NCBI GenBank assembly: GCA_049317725.1
Contig: JBMOHS010000070.1
Location: forward strand, 1-19,221
DNA from: CAIOZW01 sp049317725
GTDB taxonomy: Bacteria; Acidobacteriota; Blastocatellia; RBC074
Reading direction: 5' to 3'
Length of the DNA stretch: 19,221 bases
Below are positions 1 through 7,715 of the stretch, one piece after another (positions within the stretch are counted from its first letter, which is position 1; each line of letters opens with the position of its first letter). The position numbers and the translations under genes were made by a program. The notes under the pieces are model-generated. The model was not told where the DNA came from. It searched no databases and saw only the letters and a list, made by a program, of their open reading frames with translations.

Positions 1-385
1 ATCGCTCACACACTCCTCTTCTTTCTCTCGCCCTTGCCCCTCGCCCCTCACTCTTCGCCCCTCACTCTTCGCCCCTCGCCCTTCACCGGCAGAAAGAGAC
101 TCACGCGAAGGCGCGGAGGGCCAAATTCTTACGATAATCTAAGATCGAGTTGAACTCTCCTGAACATCATCTCTGTATCGTGTTGGATGTCCTGTCAAGG
201 ATGAATCTCATTTGACTTGCGCTCATCAGCCAATGCCTGCCCTGCCGTGTGGTTCAGACTGGGTTGAGGGAGGAGGCGAGAGCAATCGCGGATGAGGTTC
301 CGATCGGCTGGTCTGGCTGGAGTCCAGATCTGGCCGCGAGCAGGTCTGCCCCGACCACAACTCACAACACGATGCCGAGTCGACT
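1..385. other. Non-coding region upstream of the ornithine-lipid genes
   Basis: No convincing gene is seen here. The first 90 bases are strongly pyrimidine-rich and include a 14-bp tandem repeat, annotated separately. Bases 100-122 carry a GC-rich motif beginning CTCACGCGAAGGCGCGG that resembles dispersed intergenic motifs of GC-rich bacteria; this is an impression, not a database match. Bases 121-230 are less GC-rich and could hold the promoter for the following gene. A TTGACT hexamer at 212-217 looks like a -35 box, but no acceptable -10 box lies 16-18 bp after it. A reading frame on the minus strand covering 226-507 overlaps the acyltransferase gene and has no recognisable protein features. 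Confidence 0.6.
43..86. repeat. 14-bp pyrimidine-rich tandem repeat
   Basis: The unit GCCCCTCACTCTTC occurs twice without mismatch at 43-56 and 57-70, followed by a degenerate partial copy to about 86. The flanking bases 11-42 share the same C/T-rich, purine-poor composition with GCCCCTCGCCC-like blocks, so the degenerate array probably extends to the left edge. The opposite strand reads as GGGGCGA and AGAGTGA heptamers. It lies outside genes and has no visible coding or hairpin potential. It may belong to a family of intergenic repeats, but only this copy is visible in the window. Confidence 0.7.
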
Positions 386-1189
386 ATGCTGACAACCTCC
401 GTCATATGTTCCGGTCCGCTGCTGCGAGCGGGCCAGCTTGAGGTCTCCCTCGCAACGACGATGGAGGAGATCGACGCCGCTATGCGCCTGCGCTTTGAGG
501 TCTTCAACCTCGAACTGCAGGAGGGGCTCCTCTCTTCCTATGACCGCGGGTATGACACCGACGCCTACGATGCGTTCTGTGATCACTTGATCGTGCGCGA
601 CCTGCCTACGGGGCGGATCGTTGGGACCTATCGGCTGCTTCGCCAGCGGGAGGCGGATCGGCAGATTGGCTTCTACTCGGAGAACGAGTTCGACTTGACC
701 CGCCTGCGACAGACGGCACGCGAGAAGAGGCTGGAGCTCTTGGAGTTGGGCCGTTCTTGCATCGCCGCCTCTCACCGGTCCTTTGCGACGATCAACCTGT
801 TATGGGCGGCGATTGCGCGCTATGCGATCGAGAACGGTGCTGGGCTCCTCTTCGGGTGTGGCAGCCTGCACGAAACGGAGCCGACGGAGATTGCCCGGCT
901 CTATCGCCATCTTTCGCAGCAGTATCTTGCCCCGCCGATCTACCGGGTGACACCGGTCGATTCCTGTCGAATAGTCTTCCCGGATGGATGGGAGGACCGC
1001 CCGTCTACCGACGACGAGGCACGCTCCATCGCGCGTCGTTTGCCGACGATCCTGCGAGGCTACCTGCGGACAGGCGCGCTGATTGCAGGGGAGCCCGCGC
1101 TCGATCGGGCCTTTGGCACGGCAGATGTGCTGGTTCTGCTCAATCTGGGCCAGCTGAGTGACCGGTACAAACAACATTACGTCGGCTGA
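386..1189 (+). CDS. olsB: L-ornithine N-alpha-acyltransferase, OlsB-like (GNAT fold)
   Basis: A 267-residue protein of the GNAT-related family (Acetyltransf_5/OlsB) that transfers a 3-hydroxyacyl chain from acyl carrier protein to the alpha-amino group of ornithine, forming lyso-ornithine lipid. Family features visible are the N-terminal stretch around residues 18-40 with RLRFEVFNLE (OlsB proteins have similar xLRYxVFxxE), the aspartate-rich FCDHLIVRD followed by GRIVGTYRL near residues 65-85, and LELLELGRSCI, which matches the family pattern ExGRxCV. The length is close to typical OlsB. The ATG at 386 has no strong ribosome-binding site, but it keeps the conserved N-terminal strand; a start at 461 would cut into it. 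The next gene 51 bp downstream is an OlsA-like acyltransferase, which supports the assignment. A related acyl-ACP-dependent N-acyltransferase with another amino-acid acceptor cannot be excluded. Confidence 0.82.
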   Translation: MLTTSVICSGPLLRAGQLEVSLATTMEEIDAAMRLRFEVFNLELQEGLLSSYDRGYDTDAYDAFCDHLIVRDLPTGRIVGTYRLLRQREADRQIGFYSENEFDLTRLRQTAREKRLELLELGRSCIAASHRSFATINLLWAAIARYAIENGAGLLFGCGSLHETEPTEIARLYRHLSQQYLAPPIYRVTPVDSCRIVFPDGWEDRPSTDDEARSIARRLPTILRGYLRTGALIAGEPALDRAFGTADVLVLLNLGQLSDRYKQHYVG

Positions 1190-1240
1190 GCCTGTCGCAG
1201 GTGGGGGGGGCGAAAGAGGGACAGGCAAGGAGAGAAGAAC

Positions 1241-2254
1241 GTGGAGATCACTGCAAGCACTGATCGGCTCCAGTCACGTCGAAGAGGTGGATCGATCCGT
1301 CGACTCAGACGGCTGCTGGTGTTGTTGATCGGATCGCTCTGGGCGCTGCTGCTGATGAGTGTTCTTTCCCTCGCTTGCTGGCCGTTGCCACGGCTGGGAT
1401 GGCGTGTCCGGATTCAGGCGATTGCCAGTTGGGTGTGGTGTCGGTTTGTGGTCTGGACGCTGGGCATCCGCTGGCGGATTGAGGGGCAGGAATGGCGGCG
1501 GTCAGTACCGCGTGCCACGCTCATCGTCAGCAATCACCTGAGCTACCTCGATGTCGTGCTGATTGGGAGCTTGAGTCCAACAATCTTCGTGGCCAAGCAG
1601 GAGGTGGCTGGTTGGCCGCTGCTCGGATGGCTGGTGCAATTGGGCGGGACGCTCTTTCTCGAGAGGGGATCGACGGCGAGCAGTGTGCAGTGTCTCTACC
1701 GGGCAAGCCGTCTTTTACGTTCGGGGCAGTCGGTGGCAGTCTTTCCGGAAGGAACGACGAGCGAGGGGAGAGAGTTGTCGACCTTCCATCCCTTCTTTCT
1801 CGCGGCAGCGATTCGCAGTCGCCGGGAGATCTTGCCGCTGACGTTGCGGGTCGATTCGATCGAGGGGCAGGAAGTCGGCGAGGATGGGGCACGGGCCTTC
1901 AGTTGGGTGGGCGATGACGATTTCCTCCCGCACTTCTGGAACCTGCTGACCTTGCGCGAGGTGGAGGTGCGCGTGGTGGTCCACGCGCCGCTGCTGGTCT
2001 CGCGTCAGGACCGGGCGGCCAGGTTGGCGCCACAGGTCGCGGCACTGATCGAGGGGCCACTCGATCGGGAGCAGTGGGCAGGGCTCCCCAGGGCACTCTC
2101 CCCGGTCGGGCCAGCCGACGAGCCACGCGAAGTGGCCGTCGAGTTTCTGGCGGGCGCGCTCTTGCTGGCCCTTCTCGCCTCTCCGCAGGGAGACGCGCTC
2201 GTCGAGCGCTGGAGCGAGGGCGAGTCTGCTCATTGGCAGGGAGGGCAGGAGTGA
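1241..2254 (+). CDS. olsA: 1-acyl-sn-glycerol-3-phosphate acyltransferase family protein (PlsC/OlsA-like)
   Basis: A 337-residue membrane-associated acyltransferase. A hydrophobic segment at about residues 24-50 is preceded by an arginine-rich stretch, as in membrane-anchored PlsC proteins. The catalytic HX4D motif is NHLSYLD at 98-104 (His99, Asp104), and the acceptor-binding motif FPEGTTS lies at 168-174. Next to an OlsB-like gene the likely reaction is O-acylation of lyso-ornithine lipid to ornithine lipid (OlsA); acylation of lysophosphatidic acid is the alternative. The start is a GTG at 1241 with an AAGGAGAG ribosome-binding site a few bases upstream. The C-terminal 60 residues or so, rich in Ala and Leu, extend beyond the acyltransferase core. 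The stop codon overlaps the GTG start of the next small gene by 4 bp. Confidence 0.85.
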   Translation: MEITASTDRLQSRRRGGSIRRLRRLLVLLIGSLWALLLMSVLSLACWPLPRLGWRVRIQAIASWVWCRFVVWTLGIRWRIEGQEWRRSVPRATLIVSNHLSYLDVVLIGSLSPTIFVAKQEVAGWPLLGWLVQLGGTLFLERGSTASSVQCLYRASRLLRSGQSVAVFPEGTTSEGRELSTFHPFFLAAAIRSRREILPLTLRVDSIEGQEVGEDGARAFSWVGDDDFLPHFWNLLTLREVEVRVVVHAPLLVSRQDRAARLAPQVAALIEGPLDREQWAGLPRALSPVGPADEPREVAVEFLAGALLLALLASPQGDALVERWSEGESAHWQGGQE

Positions 2255-2427
2255 GTCGACGGCAGGAAGAGGAGTGCGCGTTCTGCGCCGAGCTGCTCGA
2301 TCCAGAGAGCGCGTGCCTCGGGGACGATCGGAAGGTCTACTGCTCTCCGGGGTGTGCCCGGGCGGGAGAGGTTCTCTCGCGAAGGGAGCACGAGCGGATC
2401 ATGGAGAAGGTTGAGGGCCGTCCGTGA
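2251..2427 (+). CDS. 58-residue cysteine-rich protein, metallothionein/TRASH-like zinc site
   Basis: A small gene starting with GTG at 2251 that shares GTGA with the stop of the upstream acyltransferase, with a purine-rich ribosome-binding region (GGGAGGGCAGGA) directly before it. The 58-residue product has five cysteines: Cys9-x2-Cys12, Cys22, and Cys31-x3-Cys35 in the context VYCSPGCARAG. The C-x2-C … YC-S-x2-C-A arrangement resembles bacterial metallothioneins and the metal-binding TRASH/MYM-type finger. The last 20 residues are charged and probably helical. It is likely a small zinc-binding protein, but its role is unknown. Translational coupling to a lipid acyltransferase suggests co-production, not necessarily a functional link. 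It could also be read as an in-frame extension of an out-of-frame ORF starting at 2074, but that frame upstream only shadows olsA. Confidence 0.68.
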   Translation: MSRRQEEECAFCAELLDPESACLGDDRKVYCSPGCARAGEVLSRREHERIMEKVEGRP

Positions 2428-2459
2428 TCTCCTTGCCAACTCAGCGGCGAGGGACGGCC
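2416..2459. terminator. Inverted repeat between convergent genes, candidate bidirectional terminator
   Basis: An 8-bp perfect inverted repeat, GGCCGTCC at 2416-2423 and GGACGGCC at 2452-2459, brackets the two facing stop codons. A second inner stem pairs CTTGCC (2432-2437) with GGCGAG (2446-2451) with one G-U pair, so the right arm is continuous and the left arm has an 8-base bulge. The location at the junction of convergent operons fits a terminator on both strands. There is no clear T-run on either side, so intrinsic activity is uncertain. Both arms also lie partly inside coding sequence. Confidence 0.35.
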
Positions 2460-3919
2460 GAGAGCAGGGGTTGAATGACGGTTCCGTGGACGTCGGTCAA
2501 TCTGAAATGGCGACCCTGATATTTGTAGGTCAGCCGGGTATGGTCCAGCCCGAGGGTATGGAGGATCGTCGCGTTGAGATCGTGGACGTGGATGGGGTCA
2601 CGGACGATGTTGTAGCTGAAATCGTCCGTTTCGCCAATGGATAGCCCCGGCCTCACTCCGCCCCCCGCCATCCACATGGTGAAGCAGCGTGGGTGATGGT
2701 CGCGCCCATAATTGGTCGCCGTGAGGGGGCCTTGCGAGTAGACCGTCCGACCAAACTCTCCCCCCCAGATGACGAGCGTCTCGTCGAGTAATCCCCGTTC
2801 GGCAAGGTCTTCGATGAGGGCGGCTGAGGGCTGGTCGGTCTCGAGTGCCTGTCGGGAGATGTTCTTCGGCAGGTCGCCGTGCTGATCCCACCCCCGATGG
2901 AAGAGCTGAATGAAGCGAACTCCCCGCTCCGCCAACCGGCGGGCCAAGATGCAGTTGAAGGCAAAGCTCCCCGGCTGTCGCGCCTCCGGACCATACCGCT
3001 CGACGACCCGCTCGGGCTCTTTTGACAGGTCGACCAGCTCGGGCACCGAGGCCTGCATCCGGAACGCCATCTCGTACTGGGCGGTGCGGGAGAGGATCTC
3101 CGGGTCGCCATAGGCTTGAGCGTTCTGCTCGTTGAGGGCGGCCAATTGATCGATGAATTGGCGACGTTGGGTCCGGTTGACCCCCGGCGGATTGCTCAGA
3201 TAGAGAACCGGGTCGGCACCCTGGTGGAATTTGACCCCCTGGTAGCGAGAGGGAAGAAAGCCGCTGCCCCAGAGCCGATCGTAGAGCGGCTGATCCCCGC
3301 CTGCTTTTCCGACCGAGACCATGACGAGAAAGGCGGGGAGGTCGGCGTTCTCACTCCCCAGCCCGTACGACAGCCACGCCCCGAGGCTGGGACGACCCGC
3401 CAGTTGAAACCCTGAGAGGGCGAAGGTGACGGCCGGATCGTGGTTGATCTGCTCGGTGTGCATCGAGCGGAGAAAGCTGATCCGGTCGGCGATCCGGGCG
3501 GTATGCGGCAACAGCTCGCTGAGCCACGCCCCGGAGGCTCCGTGCTGGGCGAAGGAGAACTTTGAAGGCACGACGGGAAACTGCGACTGAAAGGCCGTCA
3601 TTCCGGTCAGCCGTTGCCCTTGCCGGATCGACGGCGGCAGATCCTGTCCACGGTAGCGGGCGAGCCCCGGCTTGGGATCGAAGAGCTCCAGTTGGGACGG
3701 GCCTCCCGCCTGGAAGAGGTAGATGACCCGTTTGGCGGTCGGAGCAAAGTGGGGAATCCCGACATCTGTCGCGGCCAGTCCATCCCGGCCGAGCAGGCTC
3801 GCCAGTGCGGCGGTTCCCAGCCCCAGACTGGCGCGGCCCAGAAAATGGCGGCGGGTCAGGCCGAGGCGTAACTCCTCGGTTGGATCGCTGGTCGGGTTGA
3901 GTCTCGGATCTCTGCGCAT
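2441..3919 (-). CDS. DUF1501 domain-containing protein, Tat-exported
   Basis: A 492-residue protein of the DUF1501 family, related in fold to sulfatases and alkaline phosphatases and highly expanded in Planctomycetota. A twin-arginine motif TRRHFLG at residues 22-28 and a small hydrophobic segment ending near LAA at 48-50 indicate folded export through Tat. Family signatures visible are LFQAGGPSQLELFDPKP (68-84), a central FNCILARRLAERGVRFIQLFHRGWDQH, LVIWGGEFGRT, and a histidine-rich YGRDHHPRCFTMWMAGGG near the C terminus. The ATG at 3919 is chosen because the twin-arginine leader begins just after it and AGGCAGG lies upstream; the open frame continues far upstream only as an antisense-strand shadow of the neighbour. 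It begins 35 bp after the PSD1 gene and is surely in its operon. The biochemical role of the family is not established. Confidence 0.93.
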   Translation of the reverse strand: MRRDPRLNPTSDPTEELRLGLTRRHFLGRASLGLGTAALASLLGRDGLAATDVGIPHFAPTAKRVIYLFQAGGPSQLELFDPKPGLARYRGQDLPPSIRQGQRLTGMTAFQSQFPVVPSKFSFAQHGASGAWLSELLPHTARIADRISFLRSMHTEQINHDPAVTFALSGFQLAGRPSLGAWLSYGLGSENADLPAFLVMVSVGKAGGDQPLYDRLWGSGFLPSRYQGVKFHQGADPVLYLSNPPGVNRTQRRQFIDQLAALNEQNAQAYGDPEILSRTAQYEMAFRMQASVPELVDLSKEPERVVERYGPEARQPGSFAFNCILARRLAERGVRFIQLFHRGWDQHGDLPKNISRQALETDQPSAALIEDLAERGLLDETLVIWGGEFGRTVYSQGPLTATNYGRDHHPRCFTMWMAGGGVRPGLSIGETDDFSYNIVRDPIHVHDLNATILHTLGLDHTRLTYKYQGRHFRLTDVHGTVIQPLLSAVPRR

Positions 3920-3954
3920 TTCCTGCCTCCCTGGCGTCTTTTCTATCGGAGCGG

Positions 3955-6900
3955 CTACTGCCGCGTGATCGTCTCGTCGAGGTTGAGGAGCAGGCTCGCG
4001 ACCATGGTTCGCGCCGCCAGTTCCACCGGTGAGAGGGACTGGTCGCTCTGGCGCAGTCCCAGTGCCAGCAGCGCCCGGGCATTCTCCGGGTGTTGAGCGA
4101 AGTAGCTGCGCTGGGATTCGAGGTAGGCGCTCAGCCGCTCTACCTCCGTGGGGCGAGGGAACCGCGACGTCGCCTCGCGAAAGGCCCAGCGGAGCTGGTC
4201 GGTCGCCTGTCGTCCACCCTCGCGGAGCGAGCGCTCGGCGAGGAGTCGGGCAGCCTCGACGTAGGTGACGTCGTTCATCAGGTTGAGCGACTGGAGCGGG
4301 GTGTTGGTGCGGCTCTCGCGGACCGTGCAGAACTCCCGGGCGGAGGCGTCGAAGACCTGCATCGTCGGGGCGAGGACGGTCCGCTTCCAGTAGGTGTAGA
4401 GGCTCCGTCGCCAGAGCCCTTCTCCCGTCTCGGGGGTGTAGCCGGTGAGGTTCGAGAAGGTCAAGTCCTTGTAGAGGCCCTCCGGCTGGTAGGGTTTGAC
4501 GGAAGGGCCGCCAAGGCGCTCGACGAGCAGGCCGGCGACCGCCAGTGCCTGGTCGCGAATCATCTCCGCGGGGAGGCGCAGCCGCGAGCCCCGGGCGAGC
4601 AGCCGATTCTCCGGGTCCCGCTGCAGCCCATCGGCTGCGATGGCCGAGGATTGGCGATAGGTCGCGCTCAGCACCAGCAGGCGGATCAGCCCCTTGGTGT
4701 CCCAGCGTGCACGGGAGTCCCCCTCCCCGTCGCGGAAGGTCGTTGCCAGCCAATCGAGCAGTGCCGGGTGGGTTGGACGCTCGCCCTGCGAACCGAAGTC
4801 CTCGACCGTTCGGACCAGCCCCGCGCCAAAGATCATCTGCCAGAAGCGATTGACGGCGACCCGCGCCGTCAGCGGATGGTCGTCCCGTGTCAGCCATCGC
4901 GCGAGCCCGAGTCGATTGTTCGGCTCGTTCTGCAGGAGCGGCGGCAGCACGGCTGGAACGCCGCGCTCGACGGGCTCGCCGCGCAGGTTGTACTGGCCGC
5001 GGCGGAGAATCCACGTCGGTTTGGCCTCGGCCATCTCCTCCATCACCATGAGGGTCGGGAAGCTGTCGGCCAGCTCTTGGCACGCCTCTTCCCGCTCTCC
5101 CAGCCGACGCAGGGCTTCTTGCAATCTTGGCTTCGCACCGAGAGACCGATAGGCGTCACGCAGTTTGAGCGACTGAGCGTGGGTCCGCTTCTCCGCCGGC
5201 AAGGCGGCAATCTTCGGGAGTGGATCGCCGCAGCCGAGGATCGCCTGCTCCTCCTCACGCAGGAGGCCACGGTAGAGTCGCAGCTCCGCCAGCCCACCGC
5301 GGAAGCGCATCGCCGCTCCCCCGCCGCCGCCAATCCGCAGGGGCGTGTTGGGCTCCCCCCAGTAGAGGTGAAGGTTTGGCTGCGGCTGCTTCATGCGTTG
5401 TTCGATCCCGTCGACGAAGATCCGGATTCGGTCTTCGTACTGTCGGAAGCCATCGAACTCGACGAGGACGTGGTACCAGCGATCCGGGGTCAGCCGATCG
5501 ACGGTCTCACCGCGAAAGCCGTCGTAGTTCCACTCCCGCACCATCTGGAAGTGGAGCCGGCCATCGACGAAGAAGAGCCCGAGGCCTCGTTGGCGGGGGA
5601 GCCCATTCTCCGTCTCCTCGACCTGGTCGCTCATCTTGGTGAGAATCGCCCCGGCGTCCGGTCCGTTCGGGGCGATCCAGACGGAGATGGTGAAGCGTTC
5701 CCGATAGTCCAGAGTGGTCGATTTATAGCGGACATCGGCGACACGTCCGGCGTTATAGGTTAGCGACCCGTCGAAGCGAACTCCCTCGCCGGTTGGCGCC
5801 TCGATCGAGGTCGGGCCGTGTGGGCCCGCTCCGCGAAAGCCCGGCAGGCCGTCTTCGTCGACGCCCGTCGGTTCCGGTTCGTCCTTCTTCTTGGGTCTGG
5901 GCAGCCGATGGTGGTGCGGTCTGGGCGAGGGGTAAAGCGTCGCCTCGCCGCCGCCGGCCAGTGGATGGTGGAGGAGGAGGCCCCGCTCGGGAAACCATTG
6001 GCGTGGTCCCTCTACCCGGGCGATCTTCTCTTCCCATCTTTGTGGGTGGGATCCCTCCCGTTGAATGGCTCTCGCGACCTCCTGCTGCGCTTGCTGACGG
6101 AGGGCCTCCAGTTCCCGTTGCCGGGCCTCTTGCTCCCGGGTGGGGGCTGGCATCCACGGCGCGGAGTTGCCCCAGTCGAAGGCGCGGCCATCTTCGCGGA
6201 TCGAATTGAAGTACCCAAAGAGCTGGTAGTACTCCTTCTGCGTCAGCGGATCATACTTGTGGTTGTGGCAGCGGGCGCACCCCACCGTCAGGCCGAGCAT
6301 GACGGTGGCGGTGGTGTCGACCCGGTCGGCGACATATTCGACGGCGTACTCTTCGGGGACGATCCCGCCCTCGGCGTTGATGCGGTGGTTCCGGTTGAAG
6401 GCCGTCGCAATCCGTTGGTCGAGCGTGGCCCCGGGCAGCAGATCGCCCGCCAACTGCTCGACGATGAACTGGTCGTAGGGCAGGTTCCTGTTGAAGGCCT
6501 CGATCACCCAATCGCGCCAGCGCCACGCGGAGCGATCACCGTCGATCTGGTACCCATTGGTGTCGGCGTAGCGTGCGGCATCCAGCCAGCGGAAGGCCAT
6601 CCGCTCGCCAAAACGCGGGCTGGCGAGCAGCCGATCGACGGCTCGCTCATAGGCTGTGCCCGAGCGATCGGCGAGAAACCGGTCGAGCTCCTCCTGGGTC
6701 GGGGGCAGTCCGGTCAGGTCGAGCGTCACCCGCCGCAGCAAGGTTGCCGGATCGGCCTCTGCCGAGGGGCGCATCCCCTCCTCTTCGAGCCGCGCGAGGA
6801 TGAAGTGATCGATGGCGTTGCGCGGCCAACTCGTGTCGCGGACGGTCGGCAGGGCAGGGCGCTGCGGGGGGACGAACGACCAGTGGCTCTCCCAGCGGGC

Positions 6901-7326
6901 CCCTTGCCGGACCCACTCGACGAGGAGCTGCCGCTCTGCCTCGCTCAAGGGGTGGGGAGAGGTTGCGGGAGGCATCCGCAGGGCCTCATCCGGCGACGTG
7001 ATCCGACGCACCATTTCGCTCTTCGCCACGTCACCCGGGACCAGTGCGCGTCGTCCCCGGCCGAGATCGGCCCGCGCCCCCTCCTCCGAGTCGAGCCGCA
7101 GCCGAATCCCGCGACTGGCCGCATCAGGACCGTGGCAGGCGTAACATTTGTCCGAGAGAATCGGCCGGATCTCCCGGTCGAAATCGATGCGGCGCTCCTC
7201 CCCTGCGTCGACGCCCGGGAGCCTCTCCAGTGAGGCCAACCCCAGCCCCAGAATGATTGCTGCCAGTGCTCGCCGGACCTGGGTCCGCTTCCTCCACTCG
7301 TTGTTGCGTGCGCGATCTCTGGACAT
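3955..7326 (-). CDS. PSD1 and planctomycete cytochrome C protein (PSCyt1-DUF1549-LamG-DUF1553)
   Basis: A 1123-residue exported protein. A signal-like segment spans about residues 19-40. The PSCyt1 cytochrome c domain follows, with heme motif CYACH at 61-65 and a possible axial Met118 in LRMPP. DUF1549 covers about 165-380, with LTLDLTGLPPT-type sequence (VTLDLTGLPPT, 200-210), RWLDAARYADTNGYQ and a second CxxCH, CARCH at 350-354, followed by NHKYDP. A concanavalin-like LamG/Laminin_G_3 domain lies at about 520-690 (FTISVWIAPNG, DRWYHVLVEFDG, IFVDG). DUF1553 fills the C-terminal third (NRLGLARWL, ARVAVNRFWQ, SRTNTPLQSLNLMND). The start at 7326 is preferred over an ATG at 7341 because GGAGGGGAG lies just before it. 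The LamG insertion suggests carbohydrate binding. It probably works with the downstream DUF1501 protein, but no reaction is known. Confidence 0.93.
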   Translation of the reverse strand: MSRDRARNNEWRKRTQVRRALAAIILGLGLASLERLPGVDAGEERRIDFDREIRPILSDKCYACHGPDAASRGIRLRLDSEEGARADLGRGRRALVPGDVAKSEMVRRITSPDEALRMPPATSPHPLSEAERQLLVEWVRQGARWESHWSFVPPQRPALPTVRDTSWPRNAIDHFILARLEEEGMRPSAEADPATLLRRVTLDLTGLPPTQEELDRFLADRSGTAYERAVDRLLASPRFGERMAFRWLDAARYADTNGYQIDGDRSAWRWRDWVIEAFNRNLPYDQFIVEQLAGDLLPGATLDQRIATAFNRNHRINAEGGIVPEEYAVEYVADRVDTTATVMLGLTVGCARCHNHKYDPLTQKEYYQLFGYFNSIREDGRAFDWGNSAPWMPAPTREQEARQRELEALRQQAQQEVARAIQREGSHPQRWEEKIARVEGPRQWFPERGLLLHHPLAGGGEATLYPSPRPHHHRLPRPKKKDEPEPTGVDEDGLPGFRGAGPHGPTSIEAPTGEGVRFDGSLTYNAGRVADVRYKSTTLDYRERFTISVWIAPNGPDAGAILTKMSDQVEETENGLPRQRGLGLFFVDGRLHFQMVREWNYDGFRGETVDRLTPDRWYHVLVEFDGFRQYEDRIRIFVDGIEQRMKQPQPNLHLYWGEPNTPLRIGGGGGAAMRFRGGLAELRLYRGLLREEEQAILGCGDPLPKIAALPAEKRTHAQSLKLRDAYRSLGAKPRLQEALRRLGEREEACQELADSFPTLMVMEEMAEAKPTWILRRGQYNLRGEPVERGVPAVLPPLLQNEPNNRLGLARWLTRDDHPLTARVAVNRFWQMIFGAGLVRTVEDFGSQGERPTHPALLDWLATTFRDGEGDSRARWDTKGLIRLLVLSATYRQSSAIAADGLQRDPENRLLARGSRLRLPAEMIRDQALAVAGLLVERLGGPSVKPYQPEGLYKDLTFSNLTGYTPETGEGLWRRSLYTYWKRTVLAPTMQVFDASAREFCTVRESRTNTPLQSLNLMNDVTYVEAARLLAERSLREGGRQATDQLRWAFREATSRFPRPTEVERLSAYLESQRSYFAQHPENARALLALGLRQSDQSLSPVELAARTMVASLLLNLDETITRQ

Positions 7327-7364
7327 TTCGCTCCCCTCCATTGGCCGATCCCACTGTCTCGGTC

Positions 7365-7393
7365 AAGATAGGCAGCCCTTTCCGCCAAGTCAA
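7365..7393 (-). promoter_or_regulatory. Sigma70-like promoter for the PSD1-DUF1501 operon
   Basis: On the minus strand TTGACT (plus-strand 7388-7393) is followed after exactly 17 bp by TATCTT (7365-7370). This matches the housekeeping consensus at five of six positions in the -35 box and four of six in the -10 box. The expected transcription start near 7358 leaves a leader of about 32 nt before the chosen ATG at 7326, long enough for the GGAGGGGAG ribosome-binding site. The agreement in spacing and distance makes this the best promoter in the window. Confidence 0.6.
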
Positions 7394-7715
7394 TCCTTTC
7401 TTCTCCTCTTCTTTTTTCAAGATTTTGCTCGATCTCGCGAATGGGAAAAACTGAATGCAATTTTAATACCGATTTAAGGTGGAGCGGGTAGTCTCTTCGT
7501 CTGGTCACCCATCCGATAGAAGGGCAGAAGGGATCGTCAGATCTGCCGTTGGGTGGAGATGCCTTGCGATAGCGTGGGGGGAAGGAGTACTGGAGGAAGT
7601 GTGATCTGATGCTTCCGGACTCAGCCGCGGAACTCCCCATCCCCTGCTCGGAGCCGCTTCGGGTGGAGCGACTTGCCAGCCAACCAGTTCTTGCACAACC
7701 GAGGAGGAGTAAGCC
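7394..7715. other. Divergent intergenic region between PSD1 and inositol-phosphate synthase genes
   Basis: No gene is supported here. Bases 7405-7490 are unusually AT-rich for this window, including a TTCTTTTTTCAAG tract and AATTTTAATACCGATTTAAG, as expected for a control region upstream of divergent genes. No good -35/-10 pair was found for the plus-strand inositol-phosphate synthase gene. Its ribosome-binding site GAGGAGG sits at 7701-7709, just before the ATG at 7716. The leader from the AT-rich block to that ATG would be over 200 nt, so a regulatory leader is possible, but no recognised riboswitch structure was seen. Confidence 0.5.

Noticed and set aside
1..86. CRISPR array
   Set aside because: The repeats are 14 bp and directly adjacent with no spacers, and no cas gene is present.
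212..240. TTGACT as a promoter for the ornithine-lipid genes
   Set aside because: No plausible -10 hexamer is found at 16-18 bp spacing.
3920..5083. N-terminal extension of the DUF1501 open frame
   Set aside because: The extra 388 residues overlap the PSD1 gene in another frame and are Arg/Pro-rich; the Tat leader and ribosome-binding site place the start at 3919.
4090..5763. 557-codon plus-strand open frame antisense to the PSD1 gene
   Set aside because: It is a GC-driven shadow: no family motif, and the opposite strand encodes recognisable LamG/DUF1553 sequence throughout.
5818..7233. 471-codon plus-strand open frame over the PSD1 N-terminal half
   Set aside because: It is antisense to the cytochrome and DUF1549 domains and has no recognisable motif.
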